Position numbers and translations under genes: made by a program. From contig VFHG01000167.1 of the NCBI GenBank assembly GCA_009392075.1, positions 1 to 12,202 of the forward strand: a stretch of DNA of 12,202 nucleotides. Reading direction: 5' to 3'. The DNA comes from SAR202 cluster bacterium (lineage in GTDB: Bacteria > Chloroflexota > Dehalococcoidia > UBA3495). Shown here in pieces: positions 1-6,373 of this stretch (positions within the stretch are counted from its first letter, which is position 1; every line of letters begins with the position of its first letter). The notes beneath the pieces were generated by a model, which worked only from the letters and a program-made list of their open reading frames with translations, did not search any database and was not told the DNA's origin.

Positions 1-317
1 GGTCCATTGGCGCAAGCTCATTTCGGATCGTATTCAGGCACATGCTCCCCAATGTTGCGGCCACCTACATAGTGTTGATAACGCTAACTCTGGGTTTCGC
101 CATCGTTGTGGAAGCTGCGCTGAGCTTCTTGGGCGTTGGAATCCCGCCGGATGTCGCCACCTGGGGCAGCATGTTAGAGCTAGGCCGGGAGCACATCGAC
201 AAGCAAGGATGGATGGTGGTTTTCCCTGGGTTCGTCATCGCTTTGATCGTGTTCTCAGTCAACTTCCTAGGGGATGGACTCCGGGACGTCATGGACCCCA
301 AGCTGCGGGGCCGCTAA
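1..317 (+). CDS. ABC transporter permease, DppC/OppC type (3' part only)
   Basis: This is the last 104 codons of an inner-membrane permease of the dipeptide/oligopeptide/nickel ABC importer family; the 5' end lies outside the window and the first complete codon starts at base 3. The fragment opens in the EAA-type cytoplasmic loop that contacts the ATPase (G-A-S-S-F-R-I-V-F-R-H-M-L-P-N). A hydrophobic helix follows, then the family signature A-A-L-S-F-L-G-V-G-I-P-P with W-G-S-M-L, a last membrane helix, and the typical ending N-F-L-G-D-G-L-R-D-V-M-D-P-K-L-R-G-R. The sequence shows the family clearly; the substrate (peptide, nickel or other) cannot be read from this part. It is the last gene before a strong terminator, so any ATPase genes of the system must lie upstream or elsewhere. 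Confidence 0.93.
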   Translation, partial: SIGASSFRIVFRHMLPNVAATYIVLITLTLGFAIVVEAALSFLGVGIPPDVATWGSMLELGREHIDKQGWMVVFPGFVIALIVFSVNFLGDGLRDVMDPKLRGR

Positions 318-349
318 CCGCCGCGCACGCTTACCAATTCAGATTATTC

Positions 350-384
350 AAAACGGCGGGCATCTTGCCCGCCGTTTTCTTGTT
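350..384 (+). terminator. Rho-independent terminator after the permease
   Basis: A perfect 12-bp inverted repeat (350-361 with 367-378) encloses the 5-nt loop ATCTT. The GC core GGCGGGC/GCCCGCC is flanked by A4 and T4, and further T-rich sequence (CTTGTTTT) follows. It sits 32 nt after the permease stop codon. The A-tract on the 5' side means it could also act weakly on the other strand. Confidence 0.9.
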
Positions 385-399
385 TTCGCTATCCCGGTG

Positions 400-428
400 G
401 TGACACTCAACTGGCTTCCGTCTATACT
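400..428 (+). promoter_or_regulatory. Sigma70-like promoter for the crotonase-tlyA-amidase genes
   Basis: GTGACA (400-405) and TATACT (423-428) each match the -35 and -10 consensus at 5 of 6 positions and are separated by exactly 17 nt. The element lies just after the upstream terminator. It would start RNA near 435, leaving a leader of about 50 nt before the proposed start at 484. It is predicted from sequence only. Confidence 0.6.
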
Positions 429-483
429 GGCCTTGCCTGCCAGTTGCCCTTGCGGGTCACCTAATAACCGGGACACCGACACC

Positions 484-1272
484 TTGAACGACCACATCCT
501 TCTCGACTCCAAGCCCCCCGTGGCCACAGTCACCTTCAACCGCCCCAGCCAACGGAATGCCATCAGCTTCGCCATGTGGCATGAATTTTCCGACATCCTG
601 CAGAAGCTGGACGCTGACCGCGATATTCGGGCCGTGGTCATCACGGGCGCCGGAAATGAAGCCTTCTCCGCCGGAGCGGACATCCAAGACTTCGACGAAC
701 ACCGCTCCAACTCCACCAAAGGCCGTGGCTACAACGACGCTGTGAACGGCGCGCTGAAGACTCTTTCAGAAATGTCCACGCCCACCATATCGATGATCCG
801 CGGGTTCGCCGTGGGCGGTGGTTGCGAGTTGGCAGTGGCCACTGACCTCCGCATCGCCAGCGACGACAGCCGGATGGGCATTCCAGTTGGCAGATTGGGC
901 ATCAGCATCGGCCACCGGGAGATGCGAGGACTGGTCAACCTGGTCGGCAAAGGGAACGCTTTCTATATCCTGCTCTCTGCCCGTCTGCTAGACGCCCAAG
1001 AATGTCTTAGAATCGGCCTAGTCAATCAAGTCGTCAAATCTGATGAACTTGAGGAATACACCTACAAGTTGGCCAGGGATATAGCGTCCCTGGCGCCCCT
1101 TTCTCATGCGGTGAACAAGCTGACCATGCACCAGGTGCAGAACAATCCGTCTTTGGAAAACCTTACTGAAGAAGAGGCCGACCTGCCATTGACCCAGTTC
1201 GACACCAAAGACTACCTAGAGGGCTACAAAGCTTTCCTAGAGAAGCGCCGCCCCAACTTCATCGGCGAATGA
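484..1272 (+). CDS. Crotonase-fold enzyme (enoyl-CoA hydratase/isomerase family)
   Basis: This 262-residue protein has the normal crotonase length and would act in the cytoplasm on an acyl-CoA thioester. The oxyanion-hole segments are clear: S-A-G-A-D-I at residues 62-67 and G-G-G-C-E-L at 111-116, with the first catalytic glutamate as E115. The second hydratase glutamate, expected about 20 residues later in a G-x-P-E context, is replaced: the segment reads M-G-I-P-V-G-R-L-G (131-139), with V135 at that place. Classical hydration is therefore doubtful, and isomerase, lyase or another crotonase chemistry is possible. The start is chosen as TTG at 484, because translation upstream runs into the terminator and promoter and homology begins at about residue 4. 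The ribosome site there is weak. It is probably the first gene of a unit with tlyA, 56 nt downstream. Confidence 0.85.
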   Translation: MNDHILLDSKPPVATVTFNRPSQRNAISFAMWHEFSDILQKLDADRDIRAVVITGAGNEAFSAGADIQDFDEHRSNSTKGRGYNDAVNGALKTLSEMSTPTISMIRGFAVGGGCELAVATDLRIASDDSRMGIPVGRLGISIGHREMRGLVNLVGKGNAFYILLSARLLDAQECLRIGLVNQVVKSDELEEYTYKLARDIASLAPLSHAVNKLTMHQVQNNPSLENLTEEEADLPLTQFDTKDYLEGYKAFLEKRRPNFIGE

Positions 1273-1328
1273 GCCAATAGCCATTCCGTTCGGCTGACCT
1301 AACGCTATACCGATAAGCAAGAGGTCCT

Positions 1329-2072
1329 TTGACAGCACGTCCAGCTAAAATCAGGGCCGACCGCTTGCTTTTTGAAAGGGGCTTGGCCGATTCCCGGGAA
1401 CAAGCCCAGGTTCTGATAATGGAAGGCGTGGTCTATACCCCGTCCGGCCGGGTACTGAAAGCAGGCTCCACACTACCGGCAGATGTGGAACTTGAGGTGA
1501 AGGGCCGCCTGCCGTTCGTTAGCCGTGGCGGCGTCAAACTGGCTCATGCCCTGGATGAATTCGATATAGATGTTGAAGGGCTGACTGTCCTAGACGTAGG
1601 CGCATCCACTGGCGGATTCACCGATTGCCTACTGCAGCGTGGAGCACGCCAGGTCTATGCCGTAGATGTGGGGCACGGTCAGATGGACTACAAACTGCGT
1701 CAAGACGACCGGGTTTTGGTGATGGAAAAGACCAACGCCCGCCACCCATTCGACCTGCCAGACCCGGTGGACCTGTTGGTTATGGACGTGTCGTTCATCT
1801 CACTAACAATGGTGGTCCCCGAGGCAGGTAAACATCTGAAACCCGGACAGTGCATCGTGGCCCTGGTCAAACCACAGTTCGAAGCTCAAAAGAGCCAGGT
1901 TGGCCGTGGCGGTGTGATTAAAGACCCCATGGTCCACGCTGATGTACTTGGCAAAACCGTCAATTGGGCTGTCGGACTGGGGTTCCGGGTTAGAAACATG
2001 TGCCGCTCTCCCATACAGGGCGACGCCGGCAACCAGGAATTTTTCATTTTACTGCAAAAACCTCAAAACTAA
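1329..2072 (+). CDS. tlyA: TlyA-family rRNA (cytidine-2'-O)-methyltransferase with S4 domain
   Basis: The 247-residue protein has an N-terminal S4 RNA-binding domain (about residues 8-60, R-A-D-R-L-L-F-E-R-G-L-A-D-S-R) joined to an FtsJ-like Rossmann methyltransferase. The SAM loop is D-V-G-A-S-T-G-G-F-T-D at 89-99. The 2'-O-methyltransferase K-D-K-E set is visible as K70 (S-R-G-G-V-K-L), D153 (V-M-D-V-S-F-I-S), K181 (L-V-K-P-Q-F-E) and E238 (N-Q-E-F-F). TlyA proteins methylate ribosomal RNA cytidines and influence capreomycin susceptibility in mycobacteria; some homologues are also called haemolysin A. The start is TTG at 1329 with AAGAGG ending 4 nt upstream. The 26-nt gap to the next gene suggests co-transcription. 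Confidence 0.93.
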   Translation: MTARPAKIRADRLLFERGLADSREQAQVLIMEGVVYTPSGRVLKAGSTLPADVELEVKGRLPFVSRGGVKLAHALDEFDIDVEGLTVLDVGASTGGFTDCLLQRGARQVYAVDVGHGQMDYKLRQDDRVLVMEKTNARHPFDLPDPVDLLVMDVSFISLTMVVPEAGKHLKPGQCIVALVKPQFEAQKSQVGRGGVIKDPMVHADVLGKTVNWAVGLGFRVRNMCRSPIQGDAGNQEFFILLQKPQN

Positions 2073-2083
2073 GCACAAATCAC

Positions 2084-2089
2084 AGGAGG
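2084..2089 (+). promoter_or_regulatory. Consensus Shine-Dalgarno that fixes the amidase start
   Basis: AGGAGG lies 9 nt before the ATG at 2099 and is the best ribosome site in this operon. It favours this ATG over the in-frame ATG at 2000, which lies inside tlyA. Confidence 0.8.
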
Positions 2090-2098
2090 AAGACTTTA

Positions 2099-2569
2099 AT
2101 GGAAGTGAAAGAGATCGCCGAGATACTGACCGCTCGGGAAAAGACCGTTTCAGTGGCCGAGGCCGACACTGCAGGTCTCATCGGATACATGCTGGGCGCG
2201 ATTCCCGGTAGCTCCAAGTATTTCCCTGGCGGCGTCATCGCCTACACCGGCGGCCTGAAAGAGAAGGTCCTGGGCGTGCCTGACGACGTCGCTCCCACCC
2301 ACGGCACTGTGAGCAGCGAGATGGCCAAGGGAATGGCCAGAGGAGTGCGGGAACTGACCGGCACCGACTACGCCGTGTCCACCACCGGTGTCACCGGACC
2401 TGCCGCCGGACGTGCCGGACTGCCCATCGGCACATTCTGGATCGGTCTTTCGGTGAAAGACGGCGAAGATACGGCCATCGAAGTCCACCTGGACGGCGAC
2501 CGCGACGCCTGCAAACGCGGCGCGGCCCAAGCGGCCTTGGACTTGTTGGGCAAAGAACTTAGCGGCTAG
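2099..2569 (+). CDS. CinA C-terminal domain protein, PncC-like (NMN amidohydrolase family)
   Basis: This 156-residue protein is a stand-alone CinA-C domain, the length of PncC nicotinamide-nucleotide amidohydrolases, which turn NMN into NaMN in pyridine nucleotide salvage. Matching family blocks are P-G-S-S-K-Y-F (36-42), G-V-I-A-Y-T-G-G-L-K (45-54), H-G-T-V-S, the G-V-T-G-P glycine-rich turn, and G-D-R-D-A near the C-terminus. The Ser/Tyr/Lys set I recall for the family is present as S39, Y49 and K54 with the right spacing. The usual A-E-S-C-T-G-G loop is altered to A-E-A-D-T-A-G (20-26), and the G-G-G after the G-P turn reads A-A-G. Membership is firm; substrate and activity are less certain. 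It ends at the exact base where the convergent penicillin acylase gene begins its stop codon. Confidence 0.85.
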   Translation: MEVKEIAEILTAREKTVSVAEADTAGLIGYMLGAIPGSSKYFPGGVIAYTGGLKEKVLGVPDDVAPTHGTVSSEMAKGMARGVRELTGTDYAVSTTGVTGPAAGRAGLPIGTFWIGLSVKDGEDTAIEVHLDGDRDACKRGAAQAALDLLGKELSG

Positions 2570-4906
2570 TTAGCTAGGGTTGAGCGTTTGCTCAGTCTCG
2601 CAGGATGCTTCAATCACATCCCAGTCGTATCCCATGGGAATCATTTTGACCTTCCGCCACGTTTCAGACTGGTCTGCGTAGTGATGGCTTCCCGGATTCC
2701 CCGAACTACCTAGTGGCACCACCCACAGCGAGTTCTCCCAGTTCGACGGGTCGTAGGAGTAGCGCGCCACCGATAGACTGGTGACCGTCGCCGGATCCGC
2801 CGGAGAGTAGCCGCCTTGCAGCGGTGTGTCGCCGTCGCCGCTGGTGGGGATGGCCGGAGGGTCAAGCAATTCTGATAATTCTGGGAACGCCGCCGAGAGG
2901 TTGTGCTTAGGACGCGCTTGGTGCACATTCTTCCACTGCCACTGTTCCATATCATCGCCCAATCGGTCGGACAGGGTAGCAACGGCCTCGGACAACGCTC
3001 GGGACACTGCCGTCGGCCAGGTGTCGCCCTCGGGCAATAAAGAGCGGTCGTCTTGGCCGATCATAGCCACCAACCGGGCCTTCAGGCGATTGGAGAATGA
3101 TCCCAATCCCCGGTCTGCTGGATGCCAGGCGTCATAAGCCAGGCTTTCCGTCAGGTTGGTCTCGAAGACCTCTTTCAAAAGGGCATCGCGCATGGTGCTA
3201 TAGATCGTGGGCTGCACACGGTCTGCATCCATCTCACCGTTCCAGTCCAACAGCAGATCCCTGGCTGCGGCGCTGGCCGGGCCCTGCGGCTTCACATCCT
3301 TCAACACGCCCAGGTAAGCCAACGCGGGGATGGAGACGCGCTGGGCGTGCACCTGAGCCATGTCTTCGGCCGTTGGCCGGTGCAAGGACTCTAAGGCCTC
3401 GGTGACCCGCTTCACTCTGAATTCGGGCGTGTAGTCAATGGCGATGTAATAGGGATAATCATCGCCCACCGGCCGGTTGTTGGCCGTAGCGATGTAGCCC
3501 TCTGGCGGATTGATGGAAACGGGCAGTTCATCGAAAGGGATATCCCCTTCCCACTCATGCTCACCCGTCCAACCGGGCACCGGCAGCCATCCGTTGACCC
3601 GAGACCGGATGGGTATGCGCCCCCGGCAGAGATAGCCCCAGTCCCCGTGGATGTCGGTGAAAAGGAGATTGTTGCAAGGGTCCACCCAGTCTCGCATGCT
3701 ATCCACCAGCTCCTGGCTGGTTTCAGCCCGCAGCATCTGCCAGAGTATCTTCGGCCAGGTGGAGGCCTTTTCGGTGGCGGTGTATTTGAAGGATAAACCG
3801 GAACCCTGGGCCGGGTTTCCGGAGATCACGGGGCCATGTTTGGTCACGTTTACCGTTGTATGGACGTCGCTGCCGCCCCGTACTTTGATAGTCTCGTCGT
3901 AAATCTCTGCGTCCAGCCATTGGTCTTGGAATAGGTATTTGCCCGGCTCGCCCTCTTTGAACTGTTCGATATAAAGGTCCTGGTAATCGGCGGCGGTATG
4001 CGTGACGCTCCAGGACACCCGGCCGTTGTGGCCGAAGTGAGGAAATCCGGGAACACCAGGGAAAGACAGTCCAACAACGTCGAACTCCGGACAAGCCACC
4101 TGGTTTTGGTAGTAGGCGCTGGGCGTGTCCAAGGCGCGGTGGGAATCACCGGCCAAGATGGGTTTTCCGGTGGCCGTATCAGCCCCGCCTAGTATCCAAC
4201 TGTTGCTTCCCGAGTCCATCTCATTCAAGTGATTTAGTCCGGCCGCGCCTTCGGCCAATTCCTTGAGCCCTTCATCCAAAGGTCCGGGAGAGGTGGAGCC
4301 GGGCGGCAGGATCATCAAGTGGCCAGGCTCAACTCCCGGGAACAGCTTGCCGGCGGCCTCGGGCCCCATCTCGCGCACCATCCGCGCCCGCCAGACTTTG
4401 GACTCGAACACACCCATTGAGATATGGCGCACCTTGTAGGCGATCAGTCCGTCCCATGGCTCCCAGGGCTCGGGCTCCAGTCCGGTGATGCGGTACTCCA
4501 CCGGCAGGGCGTCGCCGCTATTGATGAAGGCGTTCACCCCTGCAGCGTAGGCGTCAAACACGCCCTTGGTATAAGGATCCATGACCTGGTAGTCGGCCTT
4601 GGCGCTGGCCTTCAACCGGAACCGGCGCATCATCTTATCTTGGCCCACCGCCTGCTCGCCAATGGCTTCCGCCCAGCGGCCCGACCCACGGCGCCTGTCG
4701 TACTCCATGTGCCACAGCCGGTCCTGGGCCGTGACGAACCCCTGTGCGAAGAAGGCGTCCAACTCGGATTCGGCCTTCATGTGCGGTATCCCGAATTTAT
4801 CTCGGAAGACTTTTACAGCACCATCTAGACCTTTAAGCGAGATTGTTCCTGTCAGATTGGGGATGGCTGACTTCAAGTCCTGACCGGTTATCTTTTCAGA
4901 GATCAT
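2570..4906 (-). CDS. Penicillin acylase family Ntn-hydrolase
   Basis: The 778-residue precursor has the length and order of penicillin/AHL acylases: an alpha region, a spacer, then a beta chain released by autoproteolysis. The cleavage and nucleophile motif is D-S-G-S-N-S-W-I-L-G-G (231-241), so S234 should become the N-terminal catalytic serine of the beta chain. Other family marks are F-R-D-K-F-G-I-P-H-M near the N-terminus, Q-G-F-V-T-A-Q-D-R-L-W (55-65), T-A-A-D-Y-Q-D-L-Y (304-312), H-G-P-V (357-360), and the oxyanion-type T-A-N-N-R-P (474-479). Such enzymes hydrolyse amides of small or fatty acyl groups; the natural substrate cannot be told. The start M-I-S-E-K-I-T-G-Q-D lacks any hydrophobic signal peptide, unlike the periplasmic enzymes. 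It is a single-gene unit, and the ribosome site at the ATG is weak. Confidence 0.92.
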   Translation of the reverse strand: MISEKITGQDLKSAIPNLTGTISLKGLDGAVKVFRDKFGIPHMKAESELDAFFAQGFVTAQDRLWHMEYDRRRGSGRWAEAIGEQAVGQDKMMRRFRLKASAKADYQVMDPYTKGVFDAYAAGVNAFINSGDALPVEYRITGLEPEPWEPWDGLIAYKVRHISMGVFESKVWRARMVREMGPEAAGKLFPGVEPGHLMILPPGSTSPGPLDEGLKELAEGAAGLNHLNEMDSGSNSWILGGADTATGKPILAGDSHRALDTPSAYYQNQVACPEFDVVGLSFPGVPGFPHFGHNGRVSWSVTHTAADYQDLYIEQFKEGEPGKYLFQDQWLDAEIYDETIKVRGGSDVHTTVNVTKHGPVISGNPAQGSGLSFKYTATEKASTWPKILWQMLRAETSQELVDSMRDWVDPCNNLLFTDIHGDWGYLCRGRIPIRSRVNGWLPVPGWTGEHEWEGDIPFDELPVSINPPEGYIATANNRPVGDDYPYYIAIDYTPEFRVKRVTEALESLHRPTAEDMAQVHAQRVSIPALAYLGVLKDVKPQGPASAAARDLLLDWNGEMDADRVQPTIYSTMRDALLKEVFETNLTESLAYDAWHPADRGLGSFSNRLKARLVAMIGQDDRSLLPEGDTWPTAVSRALSEAVATLSDRLGDDMEQWQWKNVHQARPKHNLSAAFPELSELLDPPAIPTSGDGDTPLQGGYSPADPATVTSLSVARYSYDPSNWENSLWVVPLGSSGNPGSHHYADQSETWRKVKMIPMGYDWDVIEASCETEQTLNPS

Positions 4907-4920
4907 AGGTGCGTTCTATC

Positions 4921-4945
4921 CTCGAGAATTCTTAGGGGAATTCCC
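4921..4945. repeat. Cluster of short palindromes between divergent genes
   Basis: Three perfect palindromes lie close together: CTCGAG (4921-4926), AGAATTCT (4925-4932) and GGGAATTCCC (4936-4945). The two GAATTC cores are centred 12 bp apart, close to one helical turn. They sit 15-40 bp upstream of the acylase ATG and 30-55 bp upstream of the -35 of the divergent MBL gene. That position would suit an operator, but no regulator is identified. Confidence 0.35.
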
Positions 4946-4975
4946 TCGGATATTACCATACGGCCAGCCTGGGGA

Positions 4976-5004
4976 TTGACGACGTTCAGGCGCGGGGCTA
5001 TCAT
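4976..5004 (+). promoter_or_regulatory. Sigma70-like promoter for the MBL hydrolase gene
   Basis: TTGACG (4976-4981, 5 of 6) and TATCAT (4999-5004, 5 of 6) are separated by exactly 17 nt. RNA would start near 5011, giving a leader of about 45 nt before the ATG at 5056. It is predicted from sequence only. Confidence 0.6.
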
Positions 5005-5055
5005 CCGCCCTACCTATCAGCCCAAGCAGCGATATTAAAGGGCAAGGACCGGCCG

Positions 5056-5889
5056 ATGCAGATCACCAAGCACATCTACGCCACCCATATTGAAGAGGAC
5101 CCTGGCAGTTTCGGGGCTATGCACCCAGGCGGAACACACATCTATTTCGTTGGCGACCCCAACGACCATATGGTGATGGTGGACTCGGGCGAACCATACC
5201 GCTCTTGGACCAAGCAGATCATGGATTATCACGCTGAGTTGGGGAAGCCACGCATCTCTGCCATCTTGATCACCCACGGCCACGGCGACCACATCGGCGG
5301 CCTTGACCGGCTCCAAGAAGCCTTCGGCTGTGTCGTGCGCTGCCACCCCAAGTTGGAGCCGGCGCTAACCCACCGGCTGGGCCAGGGCAGCGTGGTGAAA
5401 CTACGCTCCCGCGATTCCGTCCCTACTGGCGGCGGAGCCAAACTCCGCGCCTACTTCACGCCGGGCCACGAGGATGACCACGTTTCCTACTATATGGCCG
5501 AAGGAAGAGTGGTCTTTAGCGGAGATACCATATTAGGCAACTCCTCATCCAGCGTGCGCAACTTGAAGCAGTACATGGCCTCTTTGGAGACGCTGGCCGG
5601 CTTGAAGCCCGAGATTCTTTGTCCCGGACACGGCCAGATCATCAAGAACGGAACGGCGCGGGTCGAGTGGTATATCAAGCACCGTAATGATCGGGAAGAC
5701 CAAGTGTTGGCCGCCTTGGTTTCGGGCGTGGACTCAGTGGACGATATCGTGTCCGCCGTTTACCCTCGGAACCTGCGCCGGAACCTGCGCAGCGCCGCCG
5801 CCCGCAACGTGCGTACTCACCTCGGTAAATTGACTGAAGAGGGACGGGTTAACGAGTCTGTGGTTAGCTACACGGTGGCCAAGGGCTGA
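5056..5889 (+). CDS. MBL-fold metallo-hydrolase, LACTB2-like with winged-helix tail
   Basis: This 277-residue protein carries a full two-metal metallo-beta-lactamase set: H-G-H-G-D-H at 74-79, H138 in T-P-G-H-E-D-D-H, D157 in F-S-G-D-T-I-L-G and H192 in C-P-G-H-G. The C-terminal 70 residues (about 205-277, from H-R-N-D-R-E-D-Q to T-E-E-G-R-V) look like the winged-helix tail of LACTB2-type proteins. Related enzymes act as endoribonucleases or thioesterases, so the substrate is open. There is no signal peptide, so it is cytoplasmic. AAGGA lies 7 nt before the ATG. An exact 12-bp tandem duplication at 5767-5790 duplicates R-N-L-R within the tail. The following small gene starts 17 nt after the stop codon. 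Confidence 0.92.
   Translation: MQITKHIYATHIEEDPGSFGAMHPGGTHIYFVGDPNDHMVMVDSGEPYRSWTKQIMDYHAELGKPRISAILITHGHGDHIGGLDRLQEAFGCVVRCHPKLEPALTHRLGQGSVVKLRSRDSVPTGGGAKLRAYFTPGHEDDHVSYYMAEGRVVFSGDTILGNSSSSVRNLKQYMASLETLAGLKPEILCPGHGQIIKNGTARVEWYIKHRNDREDQVLAALVSGVDSVDDIVSAVYPRNLRRNLRSAAARNVRTHLGKLTEEGRVNESVVSYTVAKG
5767..5790 (+). repeat. Exact 12-bp tandem duplication inside the MBL gene
   Basis: CGGAACCTGCGC occurs twice head to tail (5767-5778 and 5779-5790). It keeps the reading frame and encodes R-N-L-R-R-N-L-R in the winged-helix tail. The copies are identical, so the duplication may be recent. Confidence 0.85.
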
Positions 5890-5906
5890 GACCGATCCAA
5901 TTCAGG

Positions 5907-6101
5907 ATGGGCAGCGCCGGACCGGGCGCCGGCATCGGCTGTGGTGGGATCGTTGCCGTCTTAGGACTGATCCTGATCTCGCCGGTGGGCGCGGTGCTCG
6001 TCAAAGGGATCGGCTGGATCTTCATCCTCTTCGGCGTGTTCATAGTGATCACCGGCATCTATTACTGGTTGAAGGGTCCACGCAAAGGCCGGTATCTGTG
6101 A
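5907..6101 (+). CDS. Small two-helix membrane protein, unknown function
   Basis: I do not recognise a family. The 64-residue product starts with a glycine-rich stretch (G-S-A-G-P-G-A-G-I-G-C-G-G). Two hydrophobic segments follow (about residues 14-32 and 34-55), then a basic tail K-G-P-R-K-G-R-Y-L, as expected for a small inner-membrane protein with a cytoplasmic C-terminus. The gene lies 17 nt after the MBL hydrolase on the same strand and has only a weak ribosome site (CAGG next to the ATG), so it may depend on read-through from the upstream gene. Codon use resembles that of its neighbours. It is probably real, given the clean membrane pattern and basic end, but a chance reading frame cannot be excluded. 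Confidence 0.6.
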   Translation: MGSAGPGAGIGCGGIVAVLGLILISPVGAVLVKGIGWIFILFGVFIVITGIYYWLKGPRKGRYL

Positions 6102-6163
6102 TTAGGCCGAACCAACATAATCCGGACAAATAATTCCCTGGGAATGATGTCAGCTGTACTTAG

Positions 6164-6184
6164 GGGCAGGTTTCTAACCTGCCC
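6164..6184. repeat. Palindromic repeat unit A (GGGCAGGTT type)
   Basis: A perfect 9-bp inverted repeat (6164-6172 with 6176-6184) encloses the loop TCT. It closely matches unit B at 6279-6299: the stems differ at one base pair on each side, changed on both strands so that pairing is kept. This looks like a dispersed REP-like intergenic element rather than a terminator, although TGTTTT follows it. Confidence 0.6.
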
Positions 6185-6259
6185 TGTTTTGCTGGTAATA
6201 GAAACGAACGAAGAATTGTTGAGAGGGAGATCAGTCCGTATGGTGTCATGCTGGCAAAA

Positions 6260-6311
6260 ACGTGAATCCTGCGAACTTGGGCGGGTTTCCAACCCGCCCC
6301 TACGTGAATCC
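6260..6311. repeat. Palindromic repeat unit B flanked by 10-bp direct repeats
   Basis: The hairpin GGGCGGGTT / AACCCGCCC (6279-6287 with 6291-6299, loop TCC) is perfect over 9 bp. The 10-bp sequence ACGTGAATCC occurs on both sides, at 6260-6269 and 6302-6311. The arrangement could be a short inserted palindromic element with a target duplication, or a repeat unit that happens to include the flanks. Confidence 0.55.
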
Positions 6312-6315
6312 CACT

Positions 6316-6360
6316 GCAAACAAAAAGGCCGGAGCATCAAGCTCCGGCCTTTTTGTTTGC
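6316..6360. terminator. Perfect bidirectional terminator between convergent genes
   Basis: A perfect 20-bp inverted repeat (6316-6335 with 6341-6360) surrounds the loop ATCAA. Its core GGCCGGAGC/GCTCCGGCC is flanked by A5 and T5. It lies 14 nt beyond the stop codon of the minus-strand VOC gene and downstream of the plus-strand membrane protein gene, and it has a U-tract on either strand. Confidence 0.93.
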
Positions 6361-6373
6361 CTTTGGTGTGTAG

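Noticed and set aside
274..483. Extended N-terminus for the crotonase, starting inside the permease gene
   Set aside because: It would read through the terminator and promoter and adds non-homologous sequence. TTG at 484 gives the normal family length.
2000..2098. ATG at 2000 as the start of the CinA-like gene
   Set aside because: It lies within tlyA, and the family sequence begins at the ATG at 2099, which has a consensus ribosome site.
4424..4828. Plus-strand 134-codon reading frame inside the penicillin acylase gene
   Set aside because: It is antisense to well-conserved coding sequence and resembles no protein family; it is a GC-driven shadow frame.
6102..6373. Small plus-strand reading frames across the repeat-rich spacer
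   Set aside because: Their sequence is made by the palindromes and the terminator arms; no protein-like composition or ribosome site was seen.
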